A stretch of 23,249 bases of DNA, from the NCBI GenBank assembly GCA_964200185.2, contig CAXNAD020000259.1, positions 1 to 23,249 on the forward strand, in the 5' to 3' direction. This DNA comes from Choristocarpus tenellus KU-1152 (Eukaryota > Phaeophyceae). The notes below the pieces were generated by a model. It saw only the letters and a program-made list of their open reading frames with translations, had not been told where the DNA came from and ran no database searches. A program made the position numbers and the translations under genes. This document shows positions 12,401 to 21,376 of this stretch, one piece after another. Every line of letters starts with the position of its first letter. The stretch's first letter is position 1.

Positions 12401-15400
12401 CAAGAATCAAGACAATATGTCCAATTTTTCGACTTAGAAGGATGAACCTTTGAGGGTCACTCTGCCTTTATGTGTGCAACAAATAATTTGAGGTACAGTC
12501 TAAGAAAGTATGTAATTTCCAAATGTTAAAATGTTCGTTGAGGTTATGAAAAAAAACGAAAAATCCGTATTTTTCATCGATTATTTTCTTACTAAAAAAC
12601 TATGCCTCAGAACATTTGTTATACACAAGAAGACAGAGCGACACTCAAAAGTTCATCCTTGAACTAGAAAAAGTGAATGTTTCAGCTTAAGTAGAGTGGA
12701 GGATTTCCTTCTCAGGCAGATCAACCTGTAGATTTTTGCGGAAGGGTCTTGCTATCATATTACAGTCCAATAAGGCACAGATGGAATAACCACAGTTGTA
12801 GGAGTTTTCATTGCACTAGAGTAACTCATGAACTCATGAGCAAGTCAAATCTGGGAGTAAAGTATCCTAGGATACACCTCGGTGCTGATAATGATCAAGT
12901 CTGACCTACCCACTACTTCCTATGTCCTGCCTTGGTACTTGGTCCTACATTCCAACAAGATACGTAGACCATAGGTGGTTGCCCCCTATTCATCTGGGAA
13001 AATGAGTTCAACATGATGTAGTGTGATGGTGGTAAAGCGGGGTGTGATTCATTCCAGCTTAAATTTACCTATTTTCTGAGCAACAGCTGGAGCAGGGAGG
13101 GGAAATCTCCAGATATTGCACCAGTCCATGAGAGGTGCCCAATGTCAAATCATAAATAAGGGAAAGGAGATCCAGTCATGAGTGAAGAAGAGTTCACGAG
13201 CAAAGTCGATGCTTGGTGCATATGAATGTGAATGTGGCTTCCAGGCGGTTATCTTCCGTCTAAAGTGAGCCAGGTGTACCCTTGAGGAGTGAAGGGTTCT
13301 CAGATCAGTCCAAGAGTGTTCGAGGTGGGTGAGATTAGAGCACAAGGCAGACAAGACAAGCCGATCAGCAAGACAAGATCAAGGCAGACAGGAGCATCGC
13401 AGTCAAGGGCAAGTAGGTGGGAAGCAGAAACGTTACATGCTTCCAGTGCACCAAGGTAGGAGGGAGTGCCAGATCCAAGTCAGGTGGGGAAAATAGAAGA
13501 ACATTCTACGCTCTGTCCATCTAACACTACTGTTTCAGAGTATATTCCCCATAATGAGCGGGTTCCTCAGTGTCAAGGGGACAATCCTTACACTTGGTGT
13601 GTAGAACGATGGCAATTTGCTTCAATACTCAGAGAAACACAAGCTACAAATAGTGGCGCAGTGTTGACGAGACTTTTCCTGACTGTGTTTCACATGGCAA
13701 GCTTGTTGAGGGGTGTCATTCCTCAACTAATATGGACAATGATTTTGCCTGCCTTTCTTCTCAACCTCAAAAAAATGTTCCACCTCAGTATGTACAAAAT
13801 ATAGGGGAGTACCCTATTTGAGTCCATCCCATCCCACTCCATGTTTCGAACAGGAGAGTATGCTCTGGGACAGCACTAGCCTCTCATCTAACCATTACTG
13901 ATTGCGCAATTGAATTGTTGTTGACTTCACCCTCGTCTGTGGTCTTGATGGGTAGTGCTAGTTTGTGATTTCAAATATGCAGGTGAGACCTGGGAAGGGG
14001 TCACTGAAGGAGTACCTGTCTCAGGCTTGGAAGTATGTTGAGATGAGGGTTTCTTGGCAGGAATAATGTTTCTTCTGAGTTGAGTAACTTGATCTAGCAG
14101 ATTGGTTGTAACGTGCTACCACAGAACTTGAGCGGTTTATTGGGAGTGAGAGAGGTAGAGATTATCTGCTTTGCCAGCATGTAGTATTTTTTGGAGCACA
14201 CGGACTGTTTGAACATTCTGTGTGTGCCTAATTGATTCAATGTTTGAGGAATGAGAAGCAAAAACATGTTCTGCGTCCTGTGTAATTGCCACGAGTTGAG
14301 TTGAGTGGAGGCAAACGGTGTTTGCTCTGCCAATGAAAAAGAGTGGACGATGGAGCTGCCTTGAATATATTTCAGCTCCAAGATTTTGCTATACTAATGT
14401 CACCATTAATTGTGCAATGCACAGAAGCATCTCAGAATAGTTGGAGTTTGGAAAGGTGGTAGACTTGGCCTTTGAGACAAACACAGGTTATAGCAATGGA
14501 TATCAGTACCCATACGACTTCATAGAATATCCCAAGTCTCAAGTACTTGTACAATACTCCAGTTCAGGTGTGCTTTCTCGGAGCTATCTATTTCTGTTTG
14601 ACAAATGCCGGAAGACTTACACTAGTTCCCCTAGGTGCAGTACCCACAGCTTCTGCTTTTATCGAGAGTAACCGTGGTCTTACTTTATGCTTTGAGGTAT
14701 CATTACCAGCCACGTTGAATTCTAGGTGGTACTTCTGTTGACATTCTCACAATTGATCCAGGACAAGGTGTGCGATCTTACTAGAGTGCTCTTCCATTAT
14801 GGGCAACTTCCTGTCGTATCACAAGGCGTAGATTGTGTTTCTCATCATCTCAGGTATCAATAGCAACTTTGCAATGACTCTGGCAGTGTTTAATAAAATT
14901 ACGGGGTTTTTTTTTTTCTGACTTCTAGTGTGTGAGGAATCTAGTGACCGAATGGATGGAAGACATATTCAAATTGCACCACGTCTCATCTGACGCAAAA
15001 CTTGCAAATGTGCTCGCTAAGAATCTCGGAGGCAAATAGCCTTTTTGGAGAAATGGACAGTTCTTACTGAATTGGACTTCTGGATATCGCTACTTTGGAT
15101 TCTTCAGTCCATGGTTTAGAGAATTTTGGCTCTTACACATACTTCCACTGTGTTGGGTCTCTGTGGCGAAGACTTCCTTTGAGTTTGAGGATACATAGGC
15201 TAGTGACTGTTCAACGTTGTCTGACCCAGGAAGGGTGCTCGTAGAAATTATTTAAACCATACGTCACATCATTCGTATGTGCTCGGGGGAAGATGGAAAT
15301 GGCAGCGATGCAGTGGCAATAATAATATTGTTCAGTAGAGGACAAAGGGAAGAACCATAGTTGTGGGAGTTGGTATTCCCCAACTCAAGGGCTCATTGGC

Positions 15401-18400
15401 AACCAGACCTGGGAGCGAGGGGTACTAGGGTGGTCCCCAGTGCTCACAACAAATCATTCTGACTAATCTATCGTACCCTCTTTAGTGCTTCATCAGCTCC
15501 CATCCCTCCACACGGAAGAGGTAATTCCAATACATGATTCTGCAAACTCCCCTTGTACACATGCATGAGTAGATGTGCATGAGAAAATGTTGTTCTATGT
15601 ATACTCCATACATACATACATACATACATACATACATACATACAGATTCTATCTGTTCTTTAAAATACGTAAGCACAATTTGTAACTCACCTGGATGCGC
15701 TCTCCAAGGGTCTGCAGCTGGTCGATTGCTGCTGGTCGGTAAATATCTGCTGCCACCAAAAGCACCTTCCTTGGCTCTTTGTCCTCCACTAGGTACCTGC
15801 GATGGGCATTAGGTCATCCCCCAGAAACATCAAAGCCTAACCACCTGCAAAACATTTCTACCTCAGTGTGACTACCACAGCAAACATTGAGAAGGATATT
15901 AAACCAACCAACAACTGCCCAGCCCTTTCATCCAAAGACGAGGACAACAGTTCAAATGCCGTCTTATAAAGTAGGGTTTGATACTAGGAAAATGTCAACA
16001 CCCCTAGAGAATTATTGTAACAGCACAAGCATTAATCACCAGAGGTTCTAATGACCCTGTCGAATTATCATGACGAAGCACTTTGTGGAGCATTATCTAT
16101 ACGACAGAGCATAGGAGACATCAACGTTCAACAGGACAAGCAACATTGCAGGGAACAACCCTAGTCACCATGTCTTTGAGAAATACCTACTACTAACATC
16201 TAAGCAAACAAAAGCTATGTTCACAAAGTGCAATGAATTGGATCAATGACAGAAACCCATCGTGGTCAACACACCCTCACCACGAATGCATCTCACTGCA
16301 GCAAAGCAGCCAAGGTTACGTCAGAACAAACACCAACCAAGGACAACCTGGTCAAATATGACCTAAGGATCATCCTACATGTCCACACAATGATTGGCGG
16401 CCCTAGTGTGGGCAGTGCTACCGAGGAACCAGGAAGTTGGGGGCTGAGCATCAGTTGCCACTTCCTGGCAATCAGTACAAAGTCACACACTTGCAAGAAT
16501 CGGAATGAGTGACTATATCTGTATGCAGAGGATGTTTCAACTGCAAAACAATCAACAACAAAAACCACTTGCCCAAAAAAACACTTCCCAAGGATAACAA
16601 CCAGTGAATGATTAAATATTTGGGAGTGGTAGTTCCAATTAGCAAACCTATTATACGACGCCGATAGGACCTCTCCGGGTCTGATTCACAGTTCCTCCAT
16701 CTGTTCTTGGTCAGACCTTGCCTCATCCATGCTCAAAACAACCAATCAAAATCAACACGTAACCAGTCCTAAAAAAAAAAAGTCGAACCTTCACAAGTAA
16801 GATACATTTTGAGCCTAGTAGATGTGTTGGGAAGTAAAGATTCAATTCAGACCATGTCTTGTCAGGGAGTATATTGGCTGGATTATTATATACAACCAAT
16901 TCCAGATTATAGAATGATAAAATACTCTGTACATCTTTAATGGTTTGAGCCCAAATAGGAGGTTTCCCACAGGTGCAAGATCAGCAGATGTGGAATGTGA
17001 CAAAGAGGCAGAACAAGAACATTTAATCCGATATTTGCTCCAAATACACACATAGAGCGTGTGCTCTCCACTTTACCCTCACGCAGATCTAATCGCACAA
17101 TCCCCAGTCTATAACCATGACACTAACATTTGCAGGCAGACCAAAATGAAATGTTCAGGTACCTCATTTAGTCAATGAATTACAGCCCACCAAGAAATAT
17201 CCCTTTCCACTCTTGCCTCTGCAATATAGGATCAGCAATCTAGAATCCACCAATGGAAGACATGCTCAGCCCAAGCCTCAAATGCAATGCGACTATATAT
17301 GAAGTCGAGACTTACTGGGCAAGCTTTGCAGCTGCGGTGGTCTTTCCTGCTCCTTGCAAACCCGCCAACAGGATCACTGTAGGCACATCATCTGTTCGCC
17401 GAGCGAGTTCGGACTGTGCAGACCCCATCACAGTAACTAGCTCATCATACATTACTTTCACAAACTGCTGCGCTGGTGTCACACCTAACGGTGAATGGGT
17501 GAAAACAAAGAGCATCGCAGTTAAGGAACAGAAAAAGATGAAAATAATGCTTAGCCCTAGCGCTACCTAGAACAGTTGGACACATATGACTATTCCTAGT
17601 AGGAGTGATATGAAAGACTGGTTGCAACATAGATCAAGAGTAAACGGAGCTAAAATCTTTGCCATGCCAAGCCTTCAAAGATATGTTCATCTCCCTTGAG
17701 ATATCTAGTGTCTCATGACACTTCTGGCACAAAAAAGAGCACCAGTGGGGAAGGAGAGGAGGTGCCTTTCATATCTCAAATTGCATACCTCATTGAGTTG
17801 GTCGCCGCATGTCAAAGTCAAGGCAAATAATGAAGTTTAGATTGAAGAGCAATGCACTTTGCTCTAGGGTTAGGATCATCTTCCATTTCCACTACTCCAT
17901 AACTACTTTTCTCCCCTGAAGTTCGCATGAGAATAAAGCAACAAGAAAAAATTCCAAGAGAGTAGAGGTATGCCTCATCATGGCATATCATGCAGTCTGT
18001 GTAACCTCCAAGTTCTATTTGGCCCAAACAAGAAGTAGAGAAGTCGTAAAGTCACGGGTGATTGACCGGTAGGAATTAGATACAGGTCGATTATAAACAA
18101 AGTAGGAAATGAGCCTGAGTAAACTACTTGCATTGGACAATACACTTAGGGGAAAGCGCCATGGAAATCAAGACCTTGACAGGATAGTGGTCTTAGTGAA
18201 TCTTAGCTGCAGCTGCAGCCTTCCAAGGTCCCACTACCTATTTCTGAGTCAACTCCACATCCTTGCGTGATTAAACCACAAAGACAGACCAAGTGTGAAG
18301 AAATGTGTCACACTAAATTTGATGTAATTTGGTGTTTTAGGTACACTTTGTACCGGACAACTTGATGTAATTTGATGTAATCTGAAAATAATGTTTCCAC

Positions 18401-21076
18401 GTAGCAAATCATTGGCAACTCCATCCCATAAGTTGATTGGGTGCCTTCTCTAAATGGCCTCAACATATCAGCCCCACCTGATGCTGTGGATTGTCGGAAG
18501 GATTTCTAGCATGCAGACTAGAAGTGAGTATGGATTGGTGCATGCATGGTCTGTGTAGTTTTGAGAGTCTTTCCCAGACAACATGAAAACCCCCTTGAAA
18601 AAACGTCCATTAACCTTCACATCAGGGGTGACAGATGCTACACTCAATATATTGATACCTCCATTAAGATACTTCTCCAGTTAGCTACTTGTATCAATCA
18701 CGTCAATTTGACCAACCGTCTTAGTTTCATTTTTCTGAGTGATCTAAAATACTAAGTCCTGCACCAGTTGAGCACTTGCTCTCAAATCTAGTCTTGACAA
18801 AGAGCAAGCACTTGAGTTCACTAGAGCACTAGCCTTAGCAAAGAGCACACAGACACCAATGCTAAGCGGAAATTGTCCTGGCAGCAGAGAGAGCATCGAC
18901 GTGGTTGTGACAAAATCTTAATGTCATTGAGCACACTGGACACAATTTTCCAAGAGGCAATGTGCAATGAAGGTCATATACAACATATGCTGGACCGCAT
19001 ATCTGATGAGCAGGTTAGGGTTAGGGACCATGGCATCGACCAATCCCAGTAAGAACCACAGCTCACCTCAAAGAACCTCAACAAACACCATATTCAGAAT
19101 AAATTCCATGTCCCTGTACAATTAATCATTAAACTCCTAAAACTTTATCCGTAGCTGATAATCAAGTTCCGAATCAATAATGTTGGAAGGGTCATCACAA
19201 TTAGCATTCCCTCAGAAGCTGAGGAAATTTCAAAAATAATCAAGTCCTAACCCTAACCCTAACCTGTAAGGTCAGAAACAATAACAAGTTCTTCCCGTGG
19301 TCACTAGGTTGGGTGGCATGTTGTTGGGCAACATGCAAGCAAGGATATGCAGACAACATATGTAGGGATTTTGTAGCAGATGAGCAAAAGGGTAGATAAA
19401 AATCAAAGTCAGTCCTCACAATTCTGTTATTACCACCCCATACCAAGACCCAAACTAGCTCTTGACATGGTATAAGCTCTCAACTCCAGCAATCACCCTC
19501 AGACTGTTTTTATGATTATGGGACATGTATACACATTAGAATTATGTATTTTGGCAACATAAAAGGCAACGCCACTTGAATGTCTTTAAGACTACCATCT
19601 AATGAGAGGTGAGTCACCAAAATTGCATACAATAGAAAATCATCAGCGATCACAGTGAATGCTGTTGTCCAGGAATTACTTGTATTCCAAAAAATTGGAC
19701 TTTACATCTACAGGGCAAAAATTGGTCCTATGGCCTTCAACACACTTATGCACCCTAACCCAAGACCTTGTCAAATCAACTCTATGACATAGGTGTATTG
19801 ACTTTGGAGATACAAAATAGAAGTGTAGGAGATATTGAAAGACGTCCTTAACGAAGTTTCACTAAAAGGTGCACTCTTGTGTTCCAATACTGTGGAGTTG
19901 CAAATATTTTCAAGAACTCCAAGTACTTCAAAATCAAATTGCTGCACCATTCAGCATCCCATCAAATGAACTTTGAAGAAAAAACTTTCCTGGAGCTCAA
20001 GTAAAGAGCCAAAAATGTATCAGATTGTTCAATTCATTGCATTGAATCCACATCTCCCGATGGGCCCAGGCATTTCTCAATGCACTAAAGACCTCTGGGG
20101 GCACACACTTGCTGCAATGCTGACATGTGCTCGCAGTTGTTTCTGACACAAGAGAATATTCAGGAGGGTTCTGACGCACCTTCAATAAGCGTCATCCCCA
20201 CAGCTCTTCCTTTTACTGCCTCCACTAGACCGTTGGTCACCTTGAGATTTACATCTGCATCCAACAATGCCCTCTTCACCTCCTTTAATGCCCCTTCCAC
20301 ACTACAAAAACGAAGCACAGCATCAACAAACAATGCACAAAAGGCAGAAAAAAACGCCAAATGCAATATCGTCGTTCCAATCTAACATTTCCCTCTTCGA
20401 GTTTTTGCAAAGGAATTAGAAAGATTACACTCCAAAATCTGCCATCCATTTCGACGTAAGTTGTACCATCCTTTGAGCGCAACTAGAAATTGGTATCCTA
20501 AATAAGTCGCACAGGACTTTCAAGCTCAGTATCACATTCAAGGCTTGACCTAACCTTAGGTGTCATTCGTTTGGGTCATAATATAGAGAAACATGTTTGG
20601 GGCAAACGAAGGTTCGATAGTCAGAGGCAGCAGATCAAGTGGAAAGAGTCAGATTGACCTCAGAGTCGGGTTCTACACAGAGGGTATCCTCGCATGCACT
20701 AATGAAGATCTTGAACTACATTCAAATTCTTACCCATCGAAGTAGAGAAAGGCGATGGAACGGGTTGGCAACCAGGGTAACTCGACTATGCTTACCTTGC
20801 TTCAGTGAGTTTTGTCTTGCCCTGAAAGAGCTGTGCCACATCAGCCATCTTCTCTGTTAGCTGGTCGAACATCATGTTCAATCCATTCGAACGTCGATAG
20901 GGCGTACCTCGTATTGCCCTTTCCTTCATGGACTTCGGGAAGGTCCCCTTTGTGTTGAGGATGCGGTTAGAGTTGGGGCATGTAATGAAACACCAACTCC
21001 TTGATACCACTCCGCCAACCACCAACAAATGAAGAAGGGTGCGCGGTACGCCCCTAGAAGAACGTTTGGCCCCCAT
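3348..21076 (-). CDS. cpSRP54: Plastid signal recognition particle GTPase SRP54 (Ffh-type), 12-exon nuclear gene
   Basis: Joining 12 exons gives an uninterrupted 563-residue protein; lengths and phases close exactly (1,692 coding bases). Visible parts: bipartite targeting presequence (about 1-67), N domain (about 68-165), GTPase G domain with G1 GLQGAGKTT (176-184), DIYRPAA (208-214), DTAGR (260-264), [10 protein letters not shown] (318-327) and GVGEK (344-348), the linker [18 protein letters not shown] (352-369), then a Met-rich M domain and a Lys-rich tail ending KGFGK. Known role: the family binds signal or transmembrane segments of thylakoid-bound proteins and hydrolyses GTP with FtsY; plastid action is inferred from the presequence. 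The 5'-most ATG is chosen because an in-frame TAG lies 33 bases upstream (21107-21109). The closest families are cyanobacterial Ffh and plastid SRP54; a cytosolic eukaryotic SRP54 is unlikely given the motifs and presequence. There is no plant-type extension after the basic tail. It is intact, with no frameshift. Confidence 0.95.
3421..4002 (-). other. SRP54 intron 11 (582 bases)
   Basis: GTGAGG..TGTAG. It contains a pure (AT)9 run at 3899-3916. If retained, the reading frame ends at once (AAC AGG TGA), giving a protein without the basic tail. Confidence 0.88.
3899..3916. repeat. (AT)9 microsatellite
   Basis: Nine uninterrupted AT units within intron 11, about 90 bases past the exon 11 donor. 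Confidence 0.95.
4003..4157 (-). CDS. cpSRP54: SRP54 exon 11: last M-domain helix and variable linker
   Basis: Codes residues 489-539 plus two bases of codon 540. The TTTTACAG acceptor is chosen because SFISDFQ (489-495) then fills the seven residues the family needs before [13 protein letters not shown] (496-508), the Met-rich last helix. A second AG (4137-4138) 21 bases downstream would drop exactly those seven residues in frame. The rest ([16 protein letters not shown] and following) is low in family conservation. The donor is GTGAGG. Confidence 0.88.
4158..5810 (-). other. SRP54 intron 10 (1,653 bases)
   Basis: GTGAGC..TTACAG. Open frames inside it are short and resemble no family I know. 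I looked for a separate microexon here but none is needed once the upstream acceptor of exon 11 is used. Confidence 0.85.
5811..5957 (-). CDS. cpSRP54: SRP54 exon 10: M-domain helices including SRP-RNA contact region
   Basis: Codes residues 440-488 (49 codons, phase 0). The acceptor is GCTCTCAG and the donor GTGAGC directly after [20 protein letters not shown] (450-463) is the conserved helix pair. [15 protein letters not shown] (470-484) is at the SRxxRIAxGSG RNA-binding site of Ffh. The arginines are kept, but the GSG that follows is AKDAD here, closer to plant plastid SRP54, which works without RNA. Confidence 0.93.
6115..6144. repeat. Interstitial telomere-type tract (CCCTAA)n
   Basis: About five CCCTAA units on the plus strand, one with a single substitution (CCATAA), in intron 9. 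Confidence 0.9.
6829..6848. repeat. Interstitial telomere-type tract (TTAGGG)n
   Basis: About three TTAGGG units on the plus strand, opposite in orientation to the tract at 6115 in the same intron. Confidence 0.9.
7282..7458 (-). CDS. cpSRP54: SRP54 exon 9: M-domain finger loop
   Basis: Codes residues 381-439 (59 codons, phase 0). The acceptor is AACACCAG and the donor GTCAGT. The sequence [17 protein letters not shown] (398-414) followed by KMIPGMGGK (421-429) matches the flexible Met-rich hydrophobic groove of the M domain that binds signal peptides. If the intron is not removed, the frame runs on to a stop at 7195-7197. Confidence 0.95.
7459..7500 (-). repeat. Degenerate telomere-like tract at the intron 8 acceptor
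   Basis: Read on the minus strand: CCCAACCTAATCCCAACC, then TAAACCC and the final CCAG. The units look like decayed CCCTAA/CCCTAAA. They replace the pyrimidine tract expected before a 3' splice site. Confidence 0.6.
8100..8115. repeat. Interstitial telomere-type tract (TTAGGG)2.7
   Basis: TTAGGGTTAGGGTTAG on the plus strand, in intron 8. Confidence 0.9.
8414..8509 (-). CDS. cpSRP54: SRP54 exon 8: G-to-M domain linker
   Basis: Codes residues 349-380 (32 codons, phase 0). The acceptor is GCGTAG and the donor GTGACA. The sequence [18 protein letters not shown] (352-369) is the highly conserved linker joining the GTPase and M domains ([19 protein letters not shown] in the family). The exon happens to start with ATG, but upstream exons in the same frame show this is internal Met349 and not a start. 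Confidence 0.95.
8510..9068 (-). other. SRP54 intron 7 (559 bases)
   Basis: GTGAAT..GCGTAG. Nothing recognisable inside. Confidence 0.9.
9069..9113 (-). CDS. cpSRP54: SRP54 exon 7: 15-codon small exon with G5 motif
   Basis: A 45-base exon coding [15 protein letters not shown] (334-348), the closing strand and G5 loop (GxGEK) of the GTPase domain. The acceptor is GCACAACAG and the donor GTGAAT. It is too short to be found as a free-standing reading frame; it is recognised because it fills exactly the family gap between exons 6 and 8 in phase 0. Confidence 0.95.
9114..9263 (-). other. SRP54 intron 6 (150 bases)
   Basis: GTGGGC..ACAACAG. The shortest intron of the gene; no internal feature. 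Confidence 0.92.
9264..9425 (-). CDS. cpSRP54: SRP54 exon 6: G4 nucleotide-specificity motif
   Basis: Codes residues 280-333 (54 codons, phase 0 at both ends). The acceptor is CAAACAG and the donor GTGGGC. It carries [13 protein letters not shown] (287-299) and [10 protein letters not shown] (318-327), the TKxDGDxRGG signature that fixes guanine specificity and is diagnostic of SRP-type GTPases. Thr324 replaces the Ala common in bacteria. Confidence 0.97.
9426..9939 (-). other. SRP54 intron 5 (514 bases)
   Basis: GTGTGA..AAACAG. Overlapping plus-strand open frames at 9459-9782 run across it and into exon 6 and look like chance shadows. No feature seen. Confidence 0.9.
9940..10098 (-). CDS. 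cpSRP54: SRP54 exon 5: DTAGR motif
   Basis: Codes residues 227-279 exactly (53 codons, both junctions phase 0). The acceptor is GGAAGCAG and the donor GTGTGA. It contains the G3 motif DTAGR (260-264) in the strand [13 protein letters not shown]. Gln265 stands where most family members have Leu. The preceding DPV-type segment ([10 protein letters not shown]) matches the conserved helix after the insertion box. Confidence 0.95.
10419..10450. repeat. CA-rich simple sequence
   Basis: Imperfect CACACAGACA-type run, within intron 4. Confidence 0.9.
12765..12912 (+). repeat. Diverged dispersed repeat, copy 1
   Basis: Aligns by eye with 15330-15475 in the same orientation. Shared landmarks are ACCACAGTTGTAGGAGTT versus ACCATAGTTGTGGGAGTT, then CTGGGAG, TCCTAGG versus ACTAGGG, GGTGCT versus AGTGCT, and TCTGAC versus TCTGACTA. 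No coding sequence is seen. It could be an old LTR part or a SINE. Confidence 0.5.
14929..15039 (+). pseudogene. Probable Ty1/copia RNase H C-terminal remnant
   Basis: The open stretch [20 protein letters not shown], continuing [16 protein letters not shown] and then TAG, resembles the end of copia polyproteins (pattern HFVRxLVxxxxIxLxHVxSxxQLADIxTKxL). Upstream on the same strand I cannot find the reverse transcriptase, the YVDD motif or the integrase. The expected Asp in LADI is Asn here and the Thr in TK is Ala, which fits decay. It lies antisense within intron 4. Confidence 0.5.
15330..15475 (+). repeat. Diverged dispersed repeat, copy 2
   Basis: The partner of the repeat at 12765. It lies about 290 bases after the copia-like RNase H stop, where a 3' LTR could be expected, but the divergence is too high to call an LTR pair. 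Confidence 0.5.
15607..15644. repeat. (CATA)n microsatellite
   Basis: About nine and a half CATA units, beginning some 46 bases into intron 4 from the exon 4 donor. Confidence 0.97.
15691..15796 (-). CDS. cpSRP54: SRP54 exon 4: insertion-box region
   Basis: Codes the last base of codon 191 and residues 192-226. The acceptor is CATCGCAG and the donor GTGAGT. It carries [18 protein letters not shown] (201-218); the D-x-Y-R-P-A-A element is the G2/insertion-box signature specific to SRP GTPases. The exon ends at LGERIQ, where the family normally continues with a V-P-V strand; exon 5 supplies [15 protein letters not shown], so nothing is missing despite the 5.6-kb intron. Confidence 0.95.
15797..17315 (-). 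other. SRP54 intron 3 (1,519 bases)
   Basis: GTAAGT..GCAG. Short open frames on both strands near 16246-16726 overlap one another and have no recognised product. An A run lies at about 16771-16781. Confidence 0.88.
17316..17484 (-). CDS. cpSRP54: SRP54 exon 3: end of N domain and P-loop
   Basis: Codes residues 135-190 plus two bases of codon 191. The acceptor is CCGTTAG and the donor GTAAGT. It begins with [16 protein letters not shown] (135-150), the N-domain helix before the GTPase, and ends with the G1 P-loop GLQGAGKTT (176-184), including the catalytic Lys182. The intervening loop, [16 protein letters not shown], is longer than the short linker usual in bacterial Ffh. Confidence 0.96.
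17864..17874. repeat. Short telomere-type match
   Basis: CTAGGGTTAGG, fewer than two units. Listed only because longer tracts occur in the same intron. Confidence 0.35.
19013..19026. repeat. Interstitial telomere-type tract (TTAGGG)2
   Basis: GGTTAGGGTTAGGG on the plus strand, in intron 2, 219 bases before an inverted partner. Confidence 0.88.
19246..19265. repeat. Interstitial telomere-type tract (CCCTAA)3
   Basis: CCTAACCCTAACCCTAACCT on the plus strand; 14 bases are exactly complementary to the tract at 19013. Confidence 0.92.
20180..20301 (-). CDS. cpSRP54: SRP54 exon 2: N-domain helices
   Basis: Codes residues 94-134 plus one base of codon 135. The acceptor is TTTTTGTAG and the donor GTGCGT. 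The sequence [15 protein letters not shown] (101-115) is the hallmark N-domain segment of Ffh/SRP54 (RRALLEADV type), and [10 protein letters not shown] (125-134) matches the conserved Gly-Val region just before the next helix. The first base completes Ser94 with exon 1, which confirms the junction. Confidence 0.94.
20302..20795 (-). other. SRP54 intron 1 (494 bases)
   Basis: GTAAGC..TTGTAG. It separates the presequence and first N-domain helix from the rest. No other feature seen. Confidence 0.9.
20796..21076 (-). CDS. cpSRP54: SRP54 exon 1: targeting presequence and start of N domain
   Basis: Codes residues 1-93 plus two bases of codon 94. Residues 1-12 are basic (n-region), 13-24 ([12 protein letters not shown]) form a short hydrophobic core, and the [10 protein letters not shown] stretch offers a signal-peptidase site after Cys29, with Ser at -3 and Phe30 at +1. 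Residues 31-67 are rich in Lys, Arg, Asn, Ser and Thr with one acidic residue, like a stromal transit peptide. The mature N domain starts near [10 protein letters not shown] (68-77). The donor is GTAAGC directly after GCAAG. Confidence 0.92.
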
Positions 21077-21376
21077 GCTGATATGGGCTTTTGTGGGACA
21101 CTTGTACTACAAGGAGTATCTGGAAGAGTTGCAGGATGAGTATGTCTAGGTTTGTATTGATAGGTGTGAATATTGGACAAATTATTATGTGCGGTTGAAA
21201 GTGGGATATCAACAACAGTAGTAGTTCAAACATGATGTATTCCAAGTTAGAAATCGGTTGGTTACTTTTTGCATTTTATTGTACTATAACATACCCTAAC
21301 AACGTAGTGTATCAGTGGGCATAATAATAAAATAGTGGAGACCATCCCATACGCTTCAAAATCCTCTCTTCATTCT
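21077..21376 (-). promoter_or_regulatory. Upstream region of SRP54 (5' UTR and likely promoter)
   Basis: These 300 bases lie between the start codon and element copy D and must hold the 5' UTR unless a non-coding exon lies further up. An in-frame TAG at 21107-21109 closes the frame. I see AT-rich stretches but no motif I can name, and the transcription start cannot be placed. Confidence 0.4.

Larger units (their letters stand above)
10099..15690 (-). other. SRP54 intron 4 (5,592 bases), transposon-bearing
   Basis: GTGAGT..AGCAG. The flanking exons join without loss of any conserved residue, so the whole stretch is intron. It holds a CA-rich run (10419-10450), a (CATA)n run near the donor, a probable copia RNase H tail on the plus strand (14929-15039), and a diverged direct-repeat pair (12765-12912, 15330-15475). 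Between 10540 and 12170 several minus-strand open fragments in different frames, broken by stops, could be a decayed element; I recognise no family in them. Confidence 0.85.
17485..20179 (-). other. SRP54 intron 2 (2,695 bases)
   Basis: GTGCGT..GTTAG. It contains telomere-type tracts at 17864, 19013 and 19246, three nearby copies of TTGATGTAATTT-like sequence at 18319-18381, and a small palindromic AGCTGCAGCTGCAGC at about 18206-18220. No gene seen. Confidence 0.88.

Noticed and set aside
13466-13804. Plus-strand 112-codon frame as the copia polyprotein upstream of the RNase H remnant
   Set aside because: No integrase or reverse transcriptase motif is visible, so it cannot be tied to the element.
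21054-21245. Alternative start upstream of SRP54 giving a hydrophobic leader (minus-strand frame with MFELLLLLI)
   Set aside because: It is in a different frame from exon 1 and is closed by a stop, so it cannot form the presequence without an unsupported extra splice.
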